Below are positions 25,658-38,771 of a stretch of 64,000 nucleotides of DNA, piece by piece. The position numbers were made by a program, and so were the translations under genes. The notes under the pieces are model-generated. The model ran no database searches, had not been told where the DNA came from, and saw only the letters and a list, made by a program, of their open reading frames with translations. Source of the DNA: Hydractinia symbiolongicarpus (Eukaryota; Cnidaria; Hydrozoa; Anthoathecata; Hydractiniidae); the NCBI RefSeq assembly GCF_029227915.1, contig NC_079883.1:29886001-29950000 (forward strand). The letters run 5' to 3'. Each line of letters begins with the position of its first letter. Position 1 is the stretch's first letter.

Positions 25658-26590
25658 TTAACAGTGAAACGAGTGACTGTGGGAATTAATTGAACTGACT
25701 CTGGACTATGTCTTTATAAATGTGACAGATGAGCCAATCGGTCTCCAAGGAATAACTTTCTTCTTAATTTGACGTGATGGCTGGAATTCAGCGATTACAT
25801 TAAGCATTGTGGTAGCGCTTTATTTAAAAATTTAGATAAATAAGTCTTTCCTTACTGTTGGACCAATCCTGGCCGTTAGCATGCGCTGAATAAAGAGGAA
25901 CAGATTTAAAAACTACATTTCATTGACTTTCTAAAGGTGTTAATCCGTTTGAATTACAACGGTTGCGTCACATATTCGTACCAACATTTATTTAGTGATT
26001 TTCTTTCAATTTTACTAAGTTGTATTGCTTTTAACAGTGAAACGAGTGACTGTGGGAATTAATTGAACTGATTCTGGACTGTGACCTTGTAAATGCGATA
26101 AATGAGCCAATTGGGCACTAAGGAATAACATTTTTCTTAATTCGACATGATTGCTGGAATTCAGCGATTACACTGGGCGCTGTGGTAGTGCTTTATTTAA
26201 AAATTTAGATAAATACGTCTTTTTTTACTGTGGGACTAATCGTGGCCGTTAGCACGCGCTGAACGAAAAGAGACATTCTCAAAAACTACATTTTATCGAC
26301 TTCTTGGCGGTATCAATCCGTTTGAGTTACAACGGTTGCGTCACATATTCGTATCAACATGTATTTAGCGATAGTATTCTGATATTACTAGGTTGCATCG
26401 CTTTTAACATTGAAAAATTTGCCTGTGGGACTTAATTGAACTGATTTTGGACTTTGACCTTATGAATGTGATAAATGAGCCAGTTTGACTGCAAGAAGTA
26501 ACATTCTTCTTAACTTGACTTGATTGCTGGAACTGAGCGATTACAGTGGGCACTGTGGTAACTCTTTGTTAAAAAATGAAGATAAATAAG
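25658..26590 (+). repeat. Displaced partial copy of the 22.1-23.1 kb 4-mer
   Basis: This stretch repeats the marks of 22.1-23.05 kb: 'ctgattctggactgtgacc', 'gctgaacgaaaagagac' (26261 against 22723) and 'cattttatcgacttc'. The offset is 3538 bp, about 9.5 monomers, and becomes ten monomers once the 189 bp lost in the adjacent truncated monomer are added back. The truncation therefore post-dates or accompanied this duplication. Confidence 0.8.
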
Positions 26591-27814
26591 TCTGTTTTTA
26601 CTGTGGGACCAATCCCAGCCGTTAGTTCGCGCTGAATAAACAAAGACAGTTTCAAAAACTACATTTCATTGACTTTCTGACGGTGTTAATCCGTTCGAGT
26701 TACAACGGTTGCGTAACATATTCGTGCCAACATGTATTTAGTGATTTTTTTCGATGTGACTAAGTTGCATCGCTTTTAACAGTGAAACGATTGACTGTGG
26801 GACTTAATTGAACTGATTCTGGACTGTGACCTTGTAAATGCGATAAATGAGCCAATTGGGCACCAAGGAATAACATTTTTCTTAATTCGACATGATTGCT
26901 GGAATTCAGCGATTACACTGGGCGCTGTGGTAGCACTTCCTTTAAAAATTTAAATAAAAAAGTCATTTTTTACAGTGGGACCAATCCTAGCCGTTAGATC
27001 GCGCTGAAAAAATAGAGAAAGTTTCAAAAACTACATTTCATTGACTTACTAACGGTGTCAGTCCGCTTGAGTTACAACGGCTGCGCCACATATTCGTCCC
27101 CACATGTATTTAGCGATAGTATTTGAATATTACTAGGTTGCATCGCTTTTAACAGTGAAACATTTGACTGTGGGACTTAATTGAACTGATTTTGGACTTT
27201 GACCTTATGAATGTGATAAATGAGCCAGTTTGACTGCAAGAAGTAACATTCTTCTTAATTTGACTTGATTGCTGGAACTCAGCGATTACAGTGGGCACTG
27301 TGGTAAATCTTTGTTAAAAAATGAAGATAAATAAGTCTGTTTTTACTGTGGGACCAATCCTAGCCGTTAATTCTCGCTGAAGAAAGAGAAACAATTTCAA
27401 ATACTACATTTCATTGACCTTCTAGCGGTATAAATCCGTTTCAGTTACAACGGTTGCGTCACATATTCGTACCAACATGTACTTAGCAAAAGTATTCGGA
27501 TAATACTAGGTTGCATCGCTTTTAACAGTGAAACGGTTGACTGTGGGACTTAATTGAACTGATTTTGGACTTTGACCTTATAAATGTGATAAATGAGCCA
27601 GTTTGACTACAAGAAATAACATTCTTCTTAATTTGACTTGATTGCTTGAACTCAGCGATTACACTGGGCGCTGTGGTAGCGCTTTATTAAAAAATTAGGA
27701 TAAATATATCATTTTTTACTGTGGGACCAATCCAAGCCATTAGTTCGCGCTGAAGAAATGGAGACATTCTCAAAAACTACATTTCATCAACTTCTTGGCC
27801 GTATCAGTCCGATT
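26591..27814 (+). repeat. Mixed satellite monomers
   Basis: Anchors at 26697, 27069 and 27442. Subtypes are shared with 24.0-25.3 kb and with 30.8-32.9 kb (for example 'aatccgtttcagttacaac' at 27442, also at 25022, 31547 and 32665). No gene is seen. Confidence 0.75.
27668..27682 (+). repeat. Inverted repeat GCGCT-GTGGT-AGCGC
   Basis: A perfect 5-bp stem with a 5-base loop, seen in monomers that read 'gggcgctgtggtagcgc'. Sister subtypes with 'gtagcac', 'gtagtgc' or 'gcactgtggtaactc' break the right or both arms, so the structure is subtype-specific. Confidence 0.65.
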
Positions 27815-30185
27815 GAGTTACAACGGCTGCGCCACATATTCGTCCCCACATGTATTTAGCGATAGTATTTGAATATTACTAGGTTGCATCGCTTTTAACA
27901 GTGAAACGTGTGACTGTGGGACTTAATTGAACTGATTTTGGACTTTGGCCTTATAAATGTGATAAATGAGTTAGTTTGATTACAAGAAATAACATTCTTC
28001 TTAATTTGACTTGACTTGCTGGAACTCAGCGATTGCACTGGGCGCTGTGGTAGCACTTCATTTAAAAATTTAAATAAAAAAGTCATTTTTTACTGTGGGA
28101 CCAATCCTAGCCGTTATCGCGCGCTGAAGAAATAGCGACAGTTTCAAAAACTAAATTTCATTGACTTTCTAACGGTATCAATCCGTTTGAGTTACAACTG
28201 TTGCGTCATGTATTCGTCCCCACATGTATTTAGCGATATTATTCAGATATTACTAGGTTGCATCGCTTTTAACAGTGAAACATTTGACTGTGGGACTTAA
28301 TTGAACTGATTTTGGACTTTGACCTGATAAATGTGATAAATGAGCCGGTTTGACTATAGGAAGTAACTTTCTTCTTAATTTGACTTGATTGCTGGAACTC
28401 AGCGATTACACTGGGCGCTGTGGTAGCGCTTTATTAAAAAATTAAGATAAATAAGTCATCTTTTACTGTGGGACCAATCCAAGCGGTTAGTTCGCCCTAA
28501 AGAAATAGAGACATTCTCAAAAACTACATTTCATCAACTTCTTGGCCGTATCAATCCGTTTGAGTTACAACGGTTGCGTCACATATTCGTACCAACATGT
28601 ATTTAGCGATATTTTTCTGATATTACTAGGTTGCATCGCCTTTAACAATGAAATGATTGACTGTGGGATTTAATTGAACTAACTTTGGACTGTGACCTGA
28701 TAAATGTAATAAATAAGCCAGTTTGACTACAAGAAATGACATTCTTCTTAATTTGACATGATTGCTGGAACTCAGCGATTACACTGGGCGCTGTGGTAGC
28801 ACTTCATTTAAAAAATTAAATAAAAAAAGTCATTTTTTACAGTGGGACCAATCCCAGCCGTTATCGCGCGCTGAAGAAATAGCGACAGTTTCCAAAACTA
28901 CATTTCATTGACTTTCTAACGGTATCAATCCGTTTGAGTTACAACTGTTGCGTCACATGTTCGTCCCCACATGTTTTTAGCGATAGTATTCAGATATTAC
29001 TAGGTTGCATCGCTTTTAACAGTGAAACATTTGACTGTGGGACTTAATTGAACTGATTTTGGACTTTGACCTTATAAATGTGATAAATGAGCCAGTTTGA
29101 CTACAAGAAGTAACATTCTTCATAATTTGACTTGATTGCTGGAACTCAGCGATTACACTGGGCGCTGTGGTAGCACTTTATTAAAAAATTAGGATAAATA
29201 AGTCATTTTTTATTGTGGGACGAATCCTAGCCGTTAGATCGCGCTGAAGAAATAGAGAAAGTTTCAAGAACTACATTTCATTGACTTACTAACGGTGTCA
29301 GTCCGCTTGAGTTACAACGGCTGCGCCAAATATTCGTCCCCACATGTATTTAGCGATAGTATTTGAATATTACTAGGTTGCATCGCTTTTAACAGTGAAA
29401 CGTTTGACTGTGGGACTTAATTGAACTGATTTTGGACTTTCGCCTTATAAATGTGATAAATGAGTTAGTTTGATTACAAGAAATAACATTCTTCTTAATT
29501 TGACTTGACTTGCTGGAACTCAGCGATTGCACTGGGCGCTGTGGTAGCACTTCATTTAAAAATTTAAATAAAAAAGTCATTTTTTACTGTGGGACCAATC
29601 CTAGCCGTTATCGCGCGCTGAAGAAATAGCGACAGTTTCAAAAACTACATTTCATTGACTTTCTAACGGTATCAATCCGTTTGAGTTACAACTGTTGCGT
29701 CATGTATTCTTCCCCACATGTATTTAGCGATATTATTCAGATATTACTAGGTTGCATCGCTTTTAACAGTGAAACATTTGACTGTGGGACTTAATTGAAC
29801 TGATTTTGGACTTTGACCTGATAAATGTGATAAATGAGCCAGTTTGACTATAGGAAGTAACATTCTTCTTAATTGGACTTGATTGCTGGAACTCAGCGAT
29901 TACACTGGGCGCTGTGGTAGCGCTTTATTAAAAAATTAAGATAAATAAGTCATCTTTTACTGTGGGACCAATCCAAGCGGTTAGTTCGCGCTAAAGAAAT
30001 AGAGACATTCTCAAAAACTACATTTCATCAACTTCTTGGTCGTATCAATCCGTTTGAGTTACAACGGTTGCGTCACATATTCGTACCGACATGCATTTAG
30101 CGATATTTTTCTGATATTACTAGGTTGCATCGCCTTTAACAATGAAATGATTGACTGTGGGATTTAATTTAACTAACTTTGGACT
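27815..30185 (+). repeat. 4-mer higher-order repeat of 1494 bp, about 1.6 copies
   Basis: Anchors 27815, 28189, 28562, 28936, 29309, 29683 and 30056 show alternating 373- and 374-bp monomers, so the unit is 1494 bp. The extra base goes with 'gacttgacttgctgg' in one subtype. The same unit reappears at 34155. The run stops near 30185, where 'taactttggact' passes into 'atgtccttataaatgtgac', a different subtype. Confidence 0.87.
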
Positions 30186-33100
30186 ATGTCCTTATAAATG
30201 TGACAGATGAGCCAATTGGTCTCCAAGGAATAACTTTCTTCTTAATTTGACGTGATGGCTGGAATTCAGCGATTACATTAAGCCCTGTGGTAGCGCTTTA
30301 TTTAAAAATTTAGATAAATAGGTCTTTTCTTATTGTTGGAACAATCCTGGCCGCTAGCATGCGCTGAATAAAGAGGAACAGATTCAAATACTACATTTCA
30401 TTGACTTTCTAGCGGTATAAGTCCGTTAGTGTTACAACGGTTGCGTCACATATTCGTACCAACATGTACTTAGCGAAAGTATTCGGATAATACTAGATTG
30501 CATCGTTTTTAACAGTGAAACGTTTGACTGTAGGACTTAATTGAACTGATTTTGAACTTTGATCTTATAAATGTGATAAATGAGTCAGTTTGAGTACAAG
30601 AAGTAACATTCTTCTTAATTTGACTTGATTGCTGGAACTCAGCGATTGCACTTGGCACTGTGTTAGCGTTTTATTTAAAAATTAAGTCAAATAAGTCACT
30701 TTTAACTGTGGGACCAATCCCAGCCGTTAGTTTGCGCTGAATAAACAAAGACAGTTTCAAAAACTACATTTCATTGACTTTCTAACGGTGTTAATCCGTT
30801 TGAGTTACAACGGTTGCGTCACATATTCGTGCCAACATGTATTTAGTGATTTTTTTCGATGTGACTAAGTTGCATCGCTTTTAACAGTGAAACGATTGAC
30901 TGTGGGACTTAATTGAACTGATTCTGGACTGTGACCTTGTAAATGCGATAAATGAGCCAATTGGGCACCAAGGAATAACATTTTTCTTAATTCGACATGA
31001 TTGCTGGAATTCAGCGATTACACTGGGCGCTGTGGTAGCACTTCATTTAAAAATGTAAATAAAAAAGTCATTTTTTACAGTGGGACCAATCCTAGCCGTT
31101 AGATCGCGCTGAAAAAATAGAGAAAGTTTCAAGAACTACATTTCATTGACTTACTAACGGTGTCAGTCCGCTTGAGTTACAACGGCTGCACCACATATTC
31201 GTCCCCACATGTAGTTAGCGATAGTATTTGAATATTACTAGGTTGCATCGCTTTTAACAGTGAAACATTTGACTGTGGGACTTAATTGAACTGATTTTGG
31301 ACTTTGACCTTATGAATGTGATAAATGAGCCAGTTTGACTGCAAGAAGTAACATTCTTCTTAATTTGACTTGATTGCTGGAACTCAGCGATTACAGTGGG
31401 CACTGTGGTAACTCTTTGTTAAAAAATGAAGATAAATAAGTCTGTTTTTACTGTGGGACCAATCCTAGCCGTTAATTCTCGCTGAAGAAAGAGAAACAAA
31501 TTCAAATACTACATTTCATTGACCTTCTAGCGGTGTAAATCCGTTTCAGTTACAACGGTTGCGTCACATATTCGTACCAACATGTACTTAGCGAAAGTAT
31601 TCGGATAATACTAGATTGCATCGTTTTTAACAGTGAAACGTTTGACTGTAGGACTTAATTGAACTGATTTTGAACTTTGATCTTATAAATGTGATAAATG
31701 AGTCAGTTTGAGTACAAGAAGTAACATTTTTCTTAATTTGACTTGATTGCTGGAACTCAGCGATTGCACTTGGCACTGTGTTAGCGTTTTATTTAAAAAT
31801 TAAGTCAAATAAGTCACTTTTAACTGTGGGACCAATCCCAGCCGTTAGTTTGCGCTGAATAAACAAAGACAGTTTCAAAAACTACATTTCATTGACTTTC
31901 TAACGGTGTTAATCCGTTTGAGTTACAACGGTTGCGTCACATATTCGTGCCAACATGTATTTAGTGATTTTTTTCGATGTGACTAAGTTGCATCGCTTTT
32001 AACAGTGAAACGATTGACTGTGGGACTTAATTGAACTGATTCTGGACTGTGACCTTGTAAATGCGATAAATGAGCCAATTGGGCACCAAGGAATAACATT
32101 TTTCTTAATTCGACATGATTGCTGGAATTCAGCGATTACACTGGGCGCTGTGGTAGCACTTCATTTAAAAATGTAAATAAAAAAGTCATTTTTTACAGTG
32201 GGACCAATCCTAGCCGTTAGATCGCGCTGAAAAAATAGAGAAAGTTTCAAGAACTACATTTCATTGACTTACTAACGGTGTCAGTCCGCTTGAGTTACAA
32301 CGGCTGCACCACATATTCGTCCCCACATGTAGTTAGCGATAGTATTTGAATATTACTAGGTTGCATCGCTTTTAACAGTGAAACATTTGACTGTGGGACT
32401 TAATTGAACTGATTTTGGACTTTGACCTTATGAATGTGATAAATGAGCCAGTTTGACTGCAAGAAGTAACATTCTTCTTAATTTGACTTGATTGCTGGAA
32501 CTCAGCGATTACAGTGGGCACTGTGGTAACTCTTTGTTAAAAAATGAAGATAAATAAGTCTGTTTTTACTGTGGGACCAATCCTAGCCGTTAATTCTCGC
32601 TGAAGAAAGAGAAACAAATTCAAATACTACATTTCATTGACCTTCTAGCGGTGTAAATCCGTTTCAGTTACAACGGTTGCGTCACATATTCGTACCAACA
32701 TGTACTTAGCGAAAGTATCCGGATAATACTAGGTTGCATTGCTTTTAACAGTGAAACGGTTGACTGTGGGACTTAATTGAACTGATTTTGGACTTTGACC
32801 TTATAAATGTGATAAATGAGCCAGTTTGACTACAAGAAATAACATTCTTCTTAATTTGACTTGATTGCTGGAACTCAGCGATTACAATGGGCGCTGTGGT
32901 AGCGCTTTATTAAAAAATTAGGATAAATATATCATTTTTTACTGTGGGACCAATCCAAGCCATTAGTTCGCGCTGAAGAAATAGAGACATTCTTAAAAAT
33001 ACATTTTATCGACTTCCTGGCCGTATCAATCCGTTTGAGCTACAACGGTTGCGTCACATCTTCGTACCAACATGTATTTAGCGATATTTTTCTGATATTA

Positions 33101-34154
33101 CTAGGTTGCATCGCCTTTAACAATGAAACGATTGACTGTTGGACTTAATTGAACTAACTTTGGACTGTGACCTGATAAATGTTATAAATAAGCCAGTTTG
33201 ACTACAAGAAATAACATTCTTCTTAATTTGACATGATTGCTGGAACTCAGCGATTACATTGGGCGCTGTGGTAGCACCTTATTAAAAAATTTAAATAAAA
33301 AAGTCATTTTTTACTGTGGGACCAATCCTACCCGTTATCGCGCGCTGAAGAAAAAGCGACAGTTTCAAAAACTACATTTCATTGACTTTCTAACGGATCA
33401 ATCCGTTTGAGTTACAACTGTTGCGTGGCTTATTCGTCCCCACATGTATTTAGCGATAGAATTCAGATATTACTAGGTTGCATCGCTTTTAACAATGAAA
33501 CATTTGACTGTGGGACTTAATTGAACTGATTTTGTACTTTGACCTGATAAATGTGATAAATGAGCCAGTTTGACTATAGGAAGTAACATTCTTCTTAATT
33601 TGACTTGATTGCTGGAACTCAGCGATTAAACTGGGCGCTGTGGTAGCGCTTTATTAAAAAATTAAGATAAATAAGTCATCTTTTACTGTGGGACCAATCC
33701 AAGCCGTTAGTTCGCGCTGAAGAAATGGAGACATTCTCAAAAACTACATTTCATCAACTTCTTGGCCGTATCAATCCGTTTGAGTTACAACGGTTGCGTC
33801 ACATATTCGTACCAACATGTATTTAGCGATATTTTTCTGATATTACTAGGTTGCATCGTCTTTAACAATGAAACGATTAACTGTGGGACTTAATTGAACT
33901 AACTTTGGACTGTGACCTTATAAATGTGATAAATGAGCCAGTTTGATTACAAGAAGTAACATTCTTCTTAATTTGACTTGATTGCTGCAACTCAGCGATT
34001 GCACTGGGCGCTGTGGTAGCACTTTATTAAAAAATTAGGATAAATAAGTCATTTTTTATTGTGGGACGAATCCTAGCTGTTAGATCGCGCTGAAGAAATA
34101 GAGAAAGTTTCAAGAACTACATTTCATTGACTTACTAACGGTGTCAGTCCGCTT
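30186..34154 (+). repeat. Satellite block interrupting the 1494-bp HOR
   Basis: About 4 kb of monomers of other subtypes lies between two runs of the 1494-bp HOR. It includes the 1118-bp trimer duplicate at 30479-32715, then monomers at 32665, 33037, 33409 and 33782. Much of it resembles 23.4-27.8 kb in the same order ('agtccgttagtgttac', 'gtgatttttttcgatgtgac', 'cggctgcaccac', 'aatccgtttcag'). It looks like a displaced copy of that region rather than foreign DNA. Confidence 0.75.
30479..32715 (+). repeat. 3-mer higher-order repeat, two copies (1118 bp)
   Basis: 30479-31596 and 31597-32715 are near-identical tandem copies. The mark 'gaaacaaattcaaatactac' is at 31493 and 32611, and 'aatactagattgcatcg' follows 30481 and 31599. 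The unit is 1118 rather than 1119 bp because one monomer is 372 bp. Its subtypes differ from those of the 10-20 kb trimers, so trimer organisation arose more than once here. The second copy ends near 'gtatccggataatac'. Confidence 0.9.
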
Positions 34155-36395
34155 GAGTTACAACGGCTGCGCCACATATTCGTCCCCACATGTATTTAGC
34201 GATAGTATTTGAATATTACTAGGTTGCATCGCTTTTAACAGTGAAACGTTTGACTGTGGGACTTAATTGAACTGATTTTGGACTTTGGCCTTATAAATGT
34301 GATAAATGAGTTAGTTTGATTACAAGAAATAACATTCTTCTTAATTTGACTTGACTTGCTGGAACTCAGCGATTGCACTGGGCGCTGTGGTAGCACTTCA
34401 TTTAAAAATTTAAATAAAAAAGTCATTTTTTACTGTGGGACCAATCCTAGCTGTTATCGCGCGCTGAAGAAATAGCGACAGTTTCAAAAACTACATTTCA
34501 TTGACTTTCTAACGGTATCAATCCGTTTGAGTTACAACTGTTGCGTCATGTATTCGTCCCCACATGTATTTAGCGATATTATTCAGATATTACTAGGTTG
34601 CATCGCTTTTAACAGTGAAACATTTGACTGTGGGACTTAATTGAACTGATTTTGGACTTTGACCTGATAAATGTGATAAATGAGCCAGTTTGACTATAGG
34701 AAGTAACATTCTTCTTAATTTGACTTGATTGCTGGAACTCAGCGATTACACTGGGCGCTGTGGTAGCGCTTTATTAAAAAATTAAGATAAATAAGTCATC
34801 TTTTACTGTGGGACCAATCCAAGCGGTTAGTTCGCGCTAAAGAAATAGAGACATTCTCAAAAACTACATTTCATCAACTTCTTGGCCGTATCAATCCGTT
34901 TGAGTTACAACGGTTGCGTCACATATTCGTACCAACATGTATTTAGCGATATTTTTCTGATATTACTAGGTTGCATCGCCTTTAACAATGAAATGATTGA
35001 CTGTGGGATTTAATTGAACTAACTTTGGACTGTGACCTGATAAATGTAATAAATAAGCCAGTTTGACCACAAGAAATGACATTCTTCTTAATTTGACATG
35101 ATTGCTGGAACTCAGCGATTACACTGGGCGCTGTGGTAGCACTTCATTTAAAAAATTAAATAAAAAAAGTCAATTTTTACAGTGAGACCAATCCCAGCCG
35201 TTATCGCGCGCTGAAGAATTAGCGACAGTTTCAAAAACTACATTTCATTGACTTTCTAACGGTATCAATCCGTTTGAGTTACAACTGTTGCGTCACATGT
35301 TCGTCCCCACATGTTTTTAGCGATAGTATTCAGATATTACTAGGTTGCATCGCTTTTAACAGTGAAACATTTGACTGTGGGACTTAATTGAACTGATTTT
35401 GGACTTTGACCTTATAAATGTGATAAATGAGCCAGTTTGACTACAAGAAGTAACATTCTTCATAATTTGACTTGATTGCTGGAACTCAGCGATTACACTG
35501 GGCGCTGTGGTAGCACTTTATTAAAAAATTAGGATAAATAAGTCATTTTTTATTGTGGGACGAATCCTAGCCGTTAGATCGCGCTGAAGAAATAGGGAAA
35601 GTTTCAAGAACTACATTTCATTGACTTACTAACGGTGTCAGTCCGCTTGAGTTACAACGGCTGCGCCACATATTCGTCCCCACATGTATTTAGCGATAGT
35701 ATTTGAATATTACTAGGTTGCATCGCTTTTAACAGTGAAACGTTTGACTGTGGGACTTAATTGAACTGATTTTGGACTTTGGCCTTATAAATTTGATAAA
35801 TGAGTTAGTTTGATTACAAGAAATAACATTCTTCTTAATTTGACTTGACTTGCTGGAACTCAGCGATTGCACTGGGCGCTGTGGTAGCACTTCATTTAAA
35901 AATGTAAATAAAAAAGTATTTTTTTACTGTGGGACCAATCCTAGCCGTTATCGCGCGCTGAAGAAATAGCGACAGTTTCAAAAACTACATTTCATTGACT
36001 TTCTAACGGTATCAATCCGTTTGAGTTACAACTGTTGCGTCATGTATTCGTCCCCACATGTACTTAGCGATATTATTCAGATATTACTAGGTTGCATCGC
36101 TTTTAACAGTGAAACATTTGACTGTGGGACTTAATTGAACTGATTTTGGACTTTGACCTGATAAATGTGATAAATGAGCCAGTTTGACTATAGGAAGTAA
36201 CATTCTTCTTAATTTGACTTGATTGCTGGAACTCAGCGATTACACTGGGCGCTGTGGTAGCGCTTTATTAAAAAATTAAGATAAATAACTCATCTTTTAC
36301 TGTGGGACCAATCCAAGCGGTTAGTTCGCGCTAAAGAAATAGAGACATTCTCAAAAACTACATTTCATCAACTTCTTGGTCGTATCAATGCATTT
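34155..36395 (+). repeat. 4-mer higher-order repeat of 1494 bp, second run
   Basis: Anchors 34155, 34529, 34902, 35276, 35649 and 36023 again alternate 374 and 373 bp and match 29309 onward at an offset of 4846 bp. The same private variants recur, such as 'gacttgacttgctgg', 'gtcatgtattcg', 'gactataggaagtaac' and 'atgtttttagcgatag'. It was probably contiguous with the 27.8-30.2 kb run before rearrangement. Confidence 0.86.
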
Positions 36396-38022
36396 GAGAT
36401 ACAACGGTTGCGTCACATATTCGTACCAACATGCATTTAGCGATATTTTTCTGATATTACTAGGTTGCATCGCCTTTAACAATGAAATGATTGACTGTGG
36501 GATTTAATTGAACTAACTTTGGACTGTGACCTGATAAATGTAATAAATAAGCCAGTTTGACTACAGGAAATGACATTCTTCTTAATTTGACATGATTGCT
36601 GGAACTCAGCGATTACACTGGGCGCTGCGGTAGCACTTCATTAAAAAAATTAAATAAAAAAAGTCATTTTTTACAGTGGGACCGATCCCAGCCGTTATCA
36701 CGCGCTGAAGAATTAGCGACAGTTTCAAAAACTACATTTCATTGACTTTCTAACGGTATCAATCCGTTTGAGTTACAACTGTTGCGTCACATGTTCGTCC
36801 CCACATGTATTTAGCGATAGTATTCAGATATTACTAGGTTGCATCGCTTTAACAGTGAAACATTTGACTGTGGGACTTAATTGAACTGATTTTGGACTTT
36901 GACCTTATAAATGTGATAAATGAGCCAGTTTGACTACAAGAAGTAACATTCTTCATAATTTGACTTGATTGCTGGAACTCAGCGATTACACTTGGCGCTA
37001 TGGTAGCGCTTTATTAAAAATTAAGATAAATATGTCATTTTTTACTGTGGGACCAATCCAAGCGTTAGTTCGCGCTGAAGAAATAGAGACATTCTCAAAA
37101 ACTACATTTCATCAAATTCTTGGCCGTATTAATCCGTTTGAGTTACAACGGTTGCGTCACATATTCGTACCAACATGTATTTAGGGATATTTTTCTGATA
37201 TTACTAGGTTGCATCGCCTTTAACAATAAAACGATTGACTGTGGGACTTAATTGAATTAACTTTGGACTGTGACCTTATAAATGTGATAAATGAGCCAGT
37301 TTGATTACAAGAACTAACATTCTTCTTAATTTGACTTGATTGCTGGAACTCAGCGATTGCACTGGGCGCTGTGGTAGCACTTTATTGAAAAATTAGGATA
37401 CATAAGTCATTTTTTACTGTGGGACCAATCCTAGCGGTTAGATCGCGCTGAAGAAATAGAGAAAGTTTCAAAAACTACATTTCATTGACTCACTAACGGT
37501 GTCAATCCGTTTGAGTTACAACGGTTGCGTCACATATTCGTACCAACATGTATTTAGTGATTTTCTTCAGATATTTCTATATTATATTGCTTTTAACAGT
37601 GAAATGATTGACTTTGGAACTTAATTGAACTAACTTGGGAGTGTGACCTTATAAATGTGATAAGTTAGCCAACTGGACCCAAGAAATAACATTCTTCTTA
37701 ATTTGACATGCTTGCCGGAACTCAGCGATTACACTGGGCGCTGTGGTAGCACTTCATTTAAAAATTTAAATAGAAAAGTCATTTTTTACTGTGGGACCAA
37801 TCCTAGCCGTTATCGCGCGCTGGAGAAATAGCGACAGTTTCAAAAACTACATTTCATTGAATTTCTAACGGTATCAATCCGTTTGAGTTACAACTGTTGC
37901 GTCACATATTCATCCCCACATCTATTTAGCGATACTATTCAGATATTACTAGGTTGCATCGCTTTTAACAGTGAAACATTTGACGGTGGGACTTAATTGA
38001 ACTGATTTTGGACTTTGACCTT
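35789..38022 (+). repeat. 8-mer-offset segmental duplicate, copy 1
   Basis: About six monomers (anchors 36023, 36396, 36770, 37140, 37513, 37885) match 38772-41005 at 2983 bp. The monomer between 36770 and 37140 is only 370 bp because of three single-base losses: 'catcgctttaacag', 'ttattaaaaattaag' and 'ccaagcgttag'. Both copies carry all three. The few differences include 'atgcatttgag' against 'atccgtttgag' at about 36390. Confidence 0.9.
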
Positions 38023-38771
38023 ATAAATGGGATAAATGAGCCAGTTTGACTACAAGAAGTAACATTCTTCTTAATTTGACTTGATTGCTGGAACTCAGCG
38101 ATTACTCTGGGCGCTGTGGTAGCGCTTTATTAAAAAATTAGGAGAAATAATTCATTTTTTACTGTGGGACCAATCCAAGCCGTTAGTTCGCGCTGAAAAA
38201 ATAGAGACATTCTCAAAAACTAAATTTCATTAACTTCTTGGCCGTATCAATCCGTTTGAGTTACAACGGTTGCGTCACATATTCGTACCAACATGTATTT
38301 AGCGATATTTTTCTGATATTACTAGGTTGCATCGCCTTTAACAATGAAATGATTGACTGTGGGATTTAATTGAACTAACTTTGGACTGTGACCTGATAAA
38401 TGTGATAAATGAGCCAGTTTGATTACAAGAAGTAACATTCTTCTTAATTTGACTTGATTTGCTGGAACTCAGCGATTGCACTGGGCGCTGTGGTAGCACT
38501 TCATTTAAAAATGTAAATAAAAAAGTAATTTTTTACTGTGGGACCAATCCTAGCCGTTATCGCGCGCTGAAGAAATAGCGACAGTTTCAAAAACTACATT
38601 TCATTGACTTTCTAACGGTATCAATCCGTTTGAGTTACAACTGTTGCGTCATGTATTCGTCCCCACATGTATTTAGCGATATTATTCAGATATTACTAGG
38701 TTGCATCGCTTTTAACAGTGAAACATTTGACTGTGGGACTTAATTGAACTGATTTTGGACTTTGACCTGAT

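Noticed and set aside
27895-34426. Three 63-codon reverse-strand frames at 27895-28086, 29389-29580 and 34235-34426
   Set aside because: They are near-identical because they lie in copies of the 1494-bp HOR monomer. They are Ser/Lys/Ile-rich products of AT-rich repeat, with no recognisable domain and no counterpart in other subtypes.
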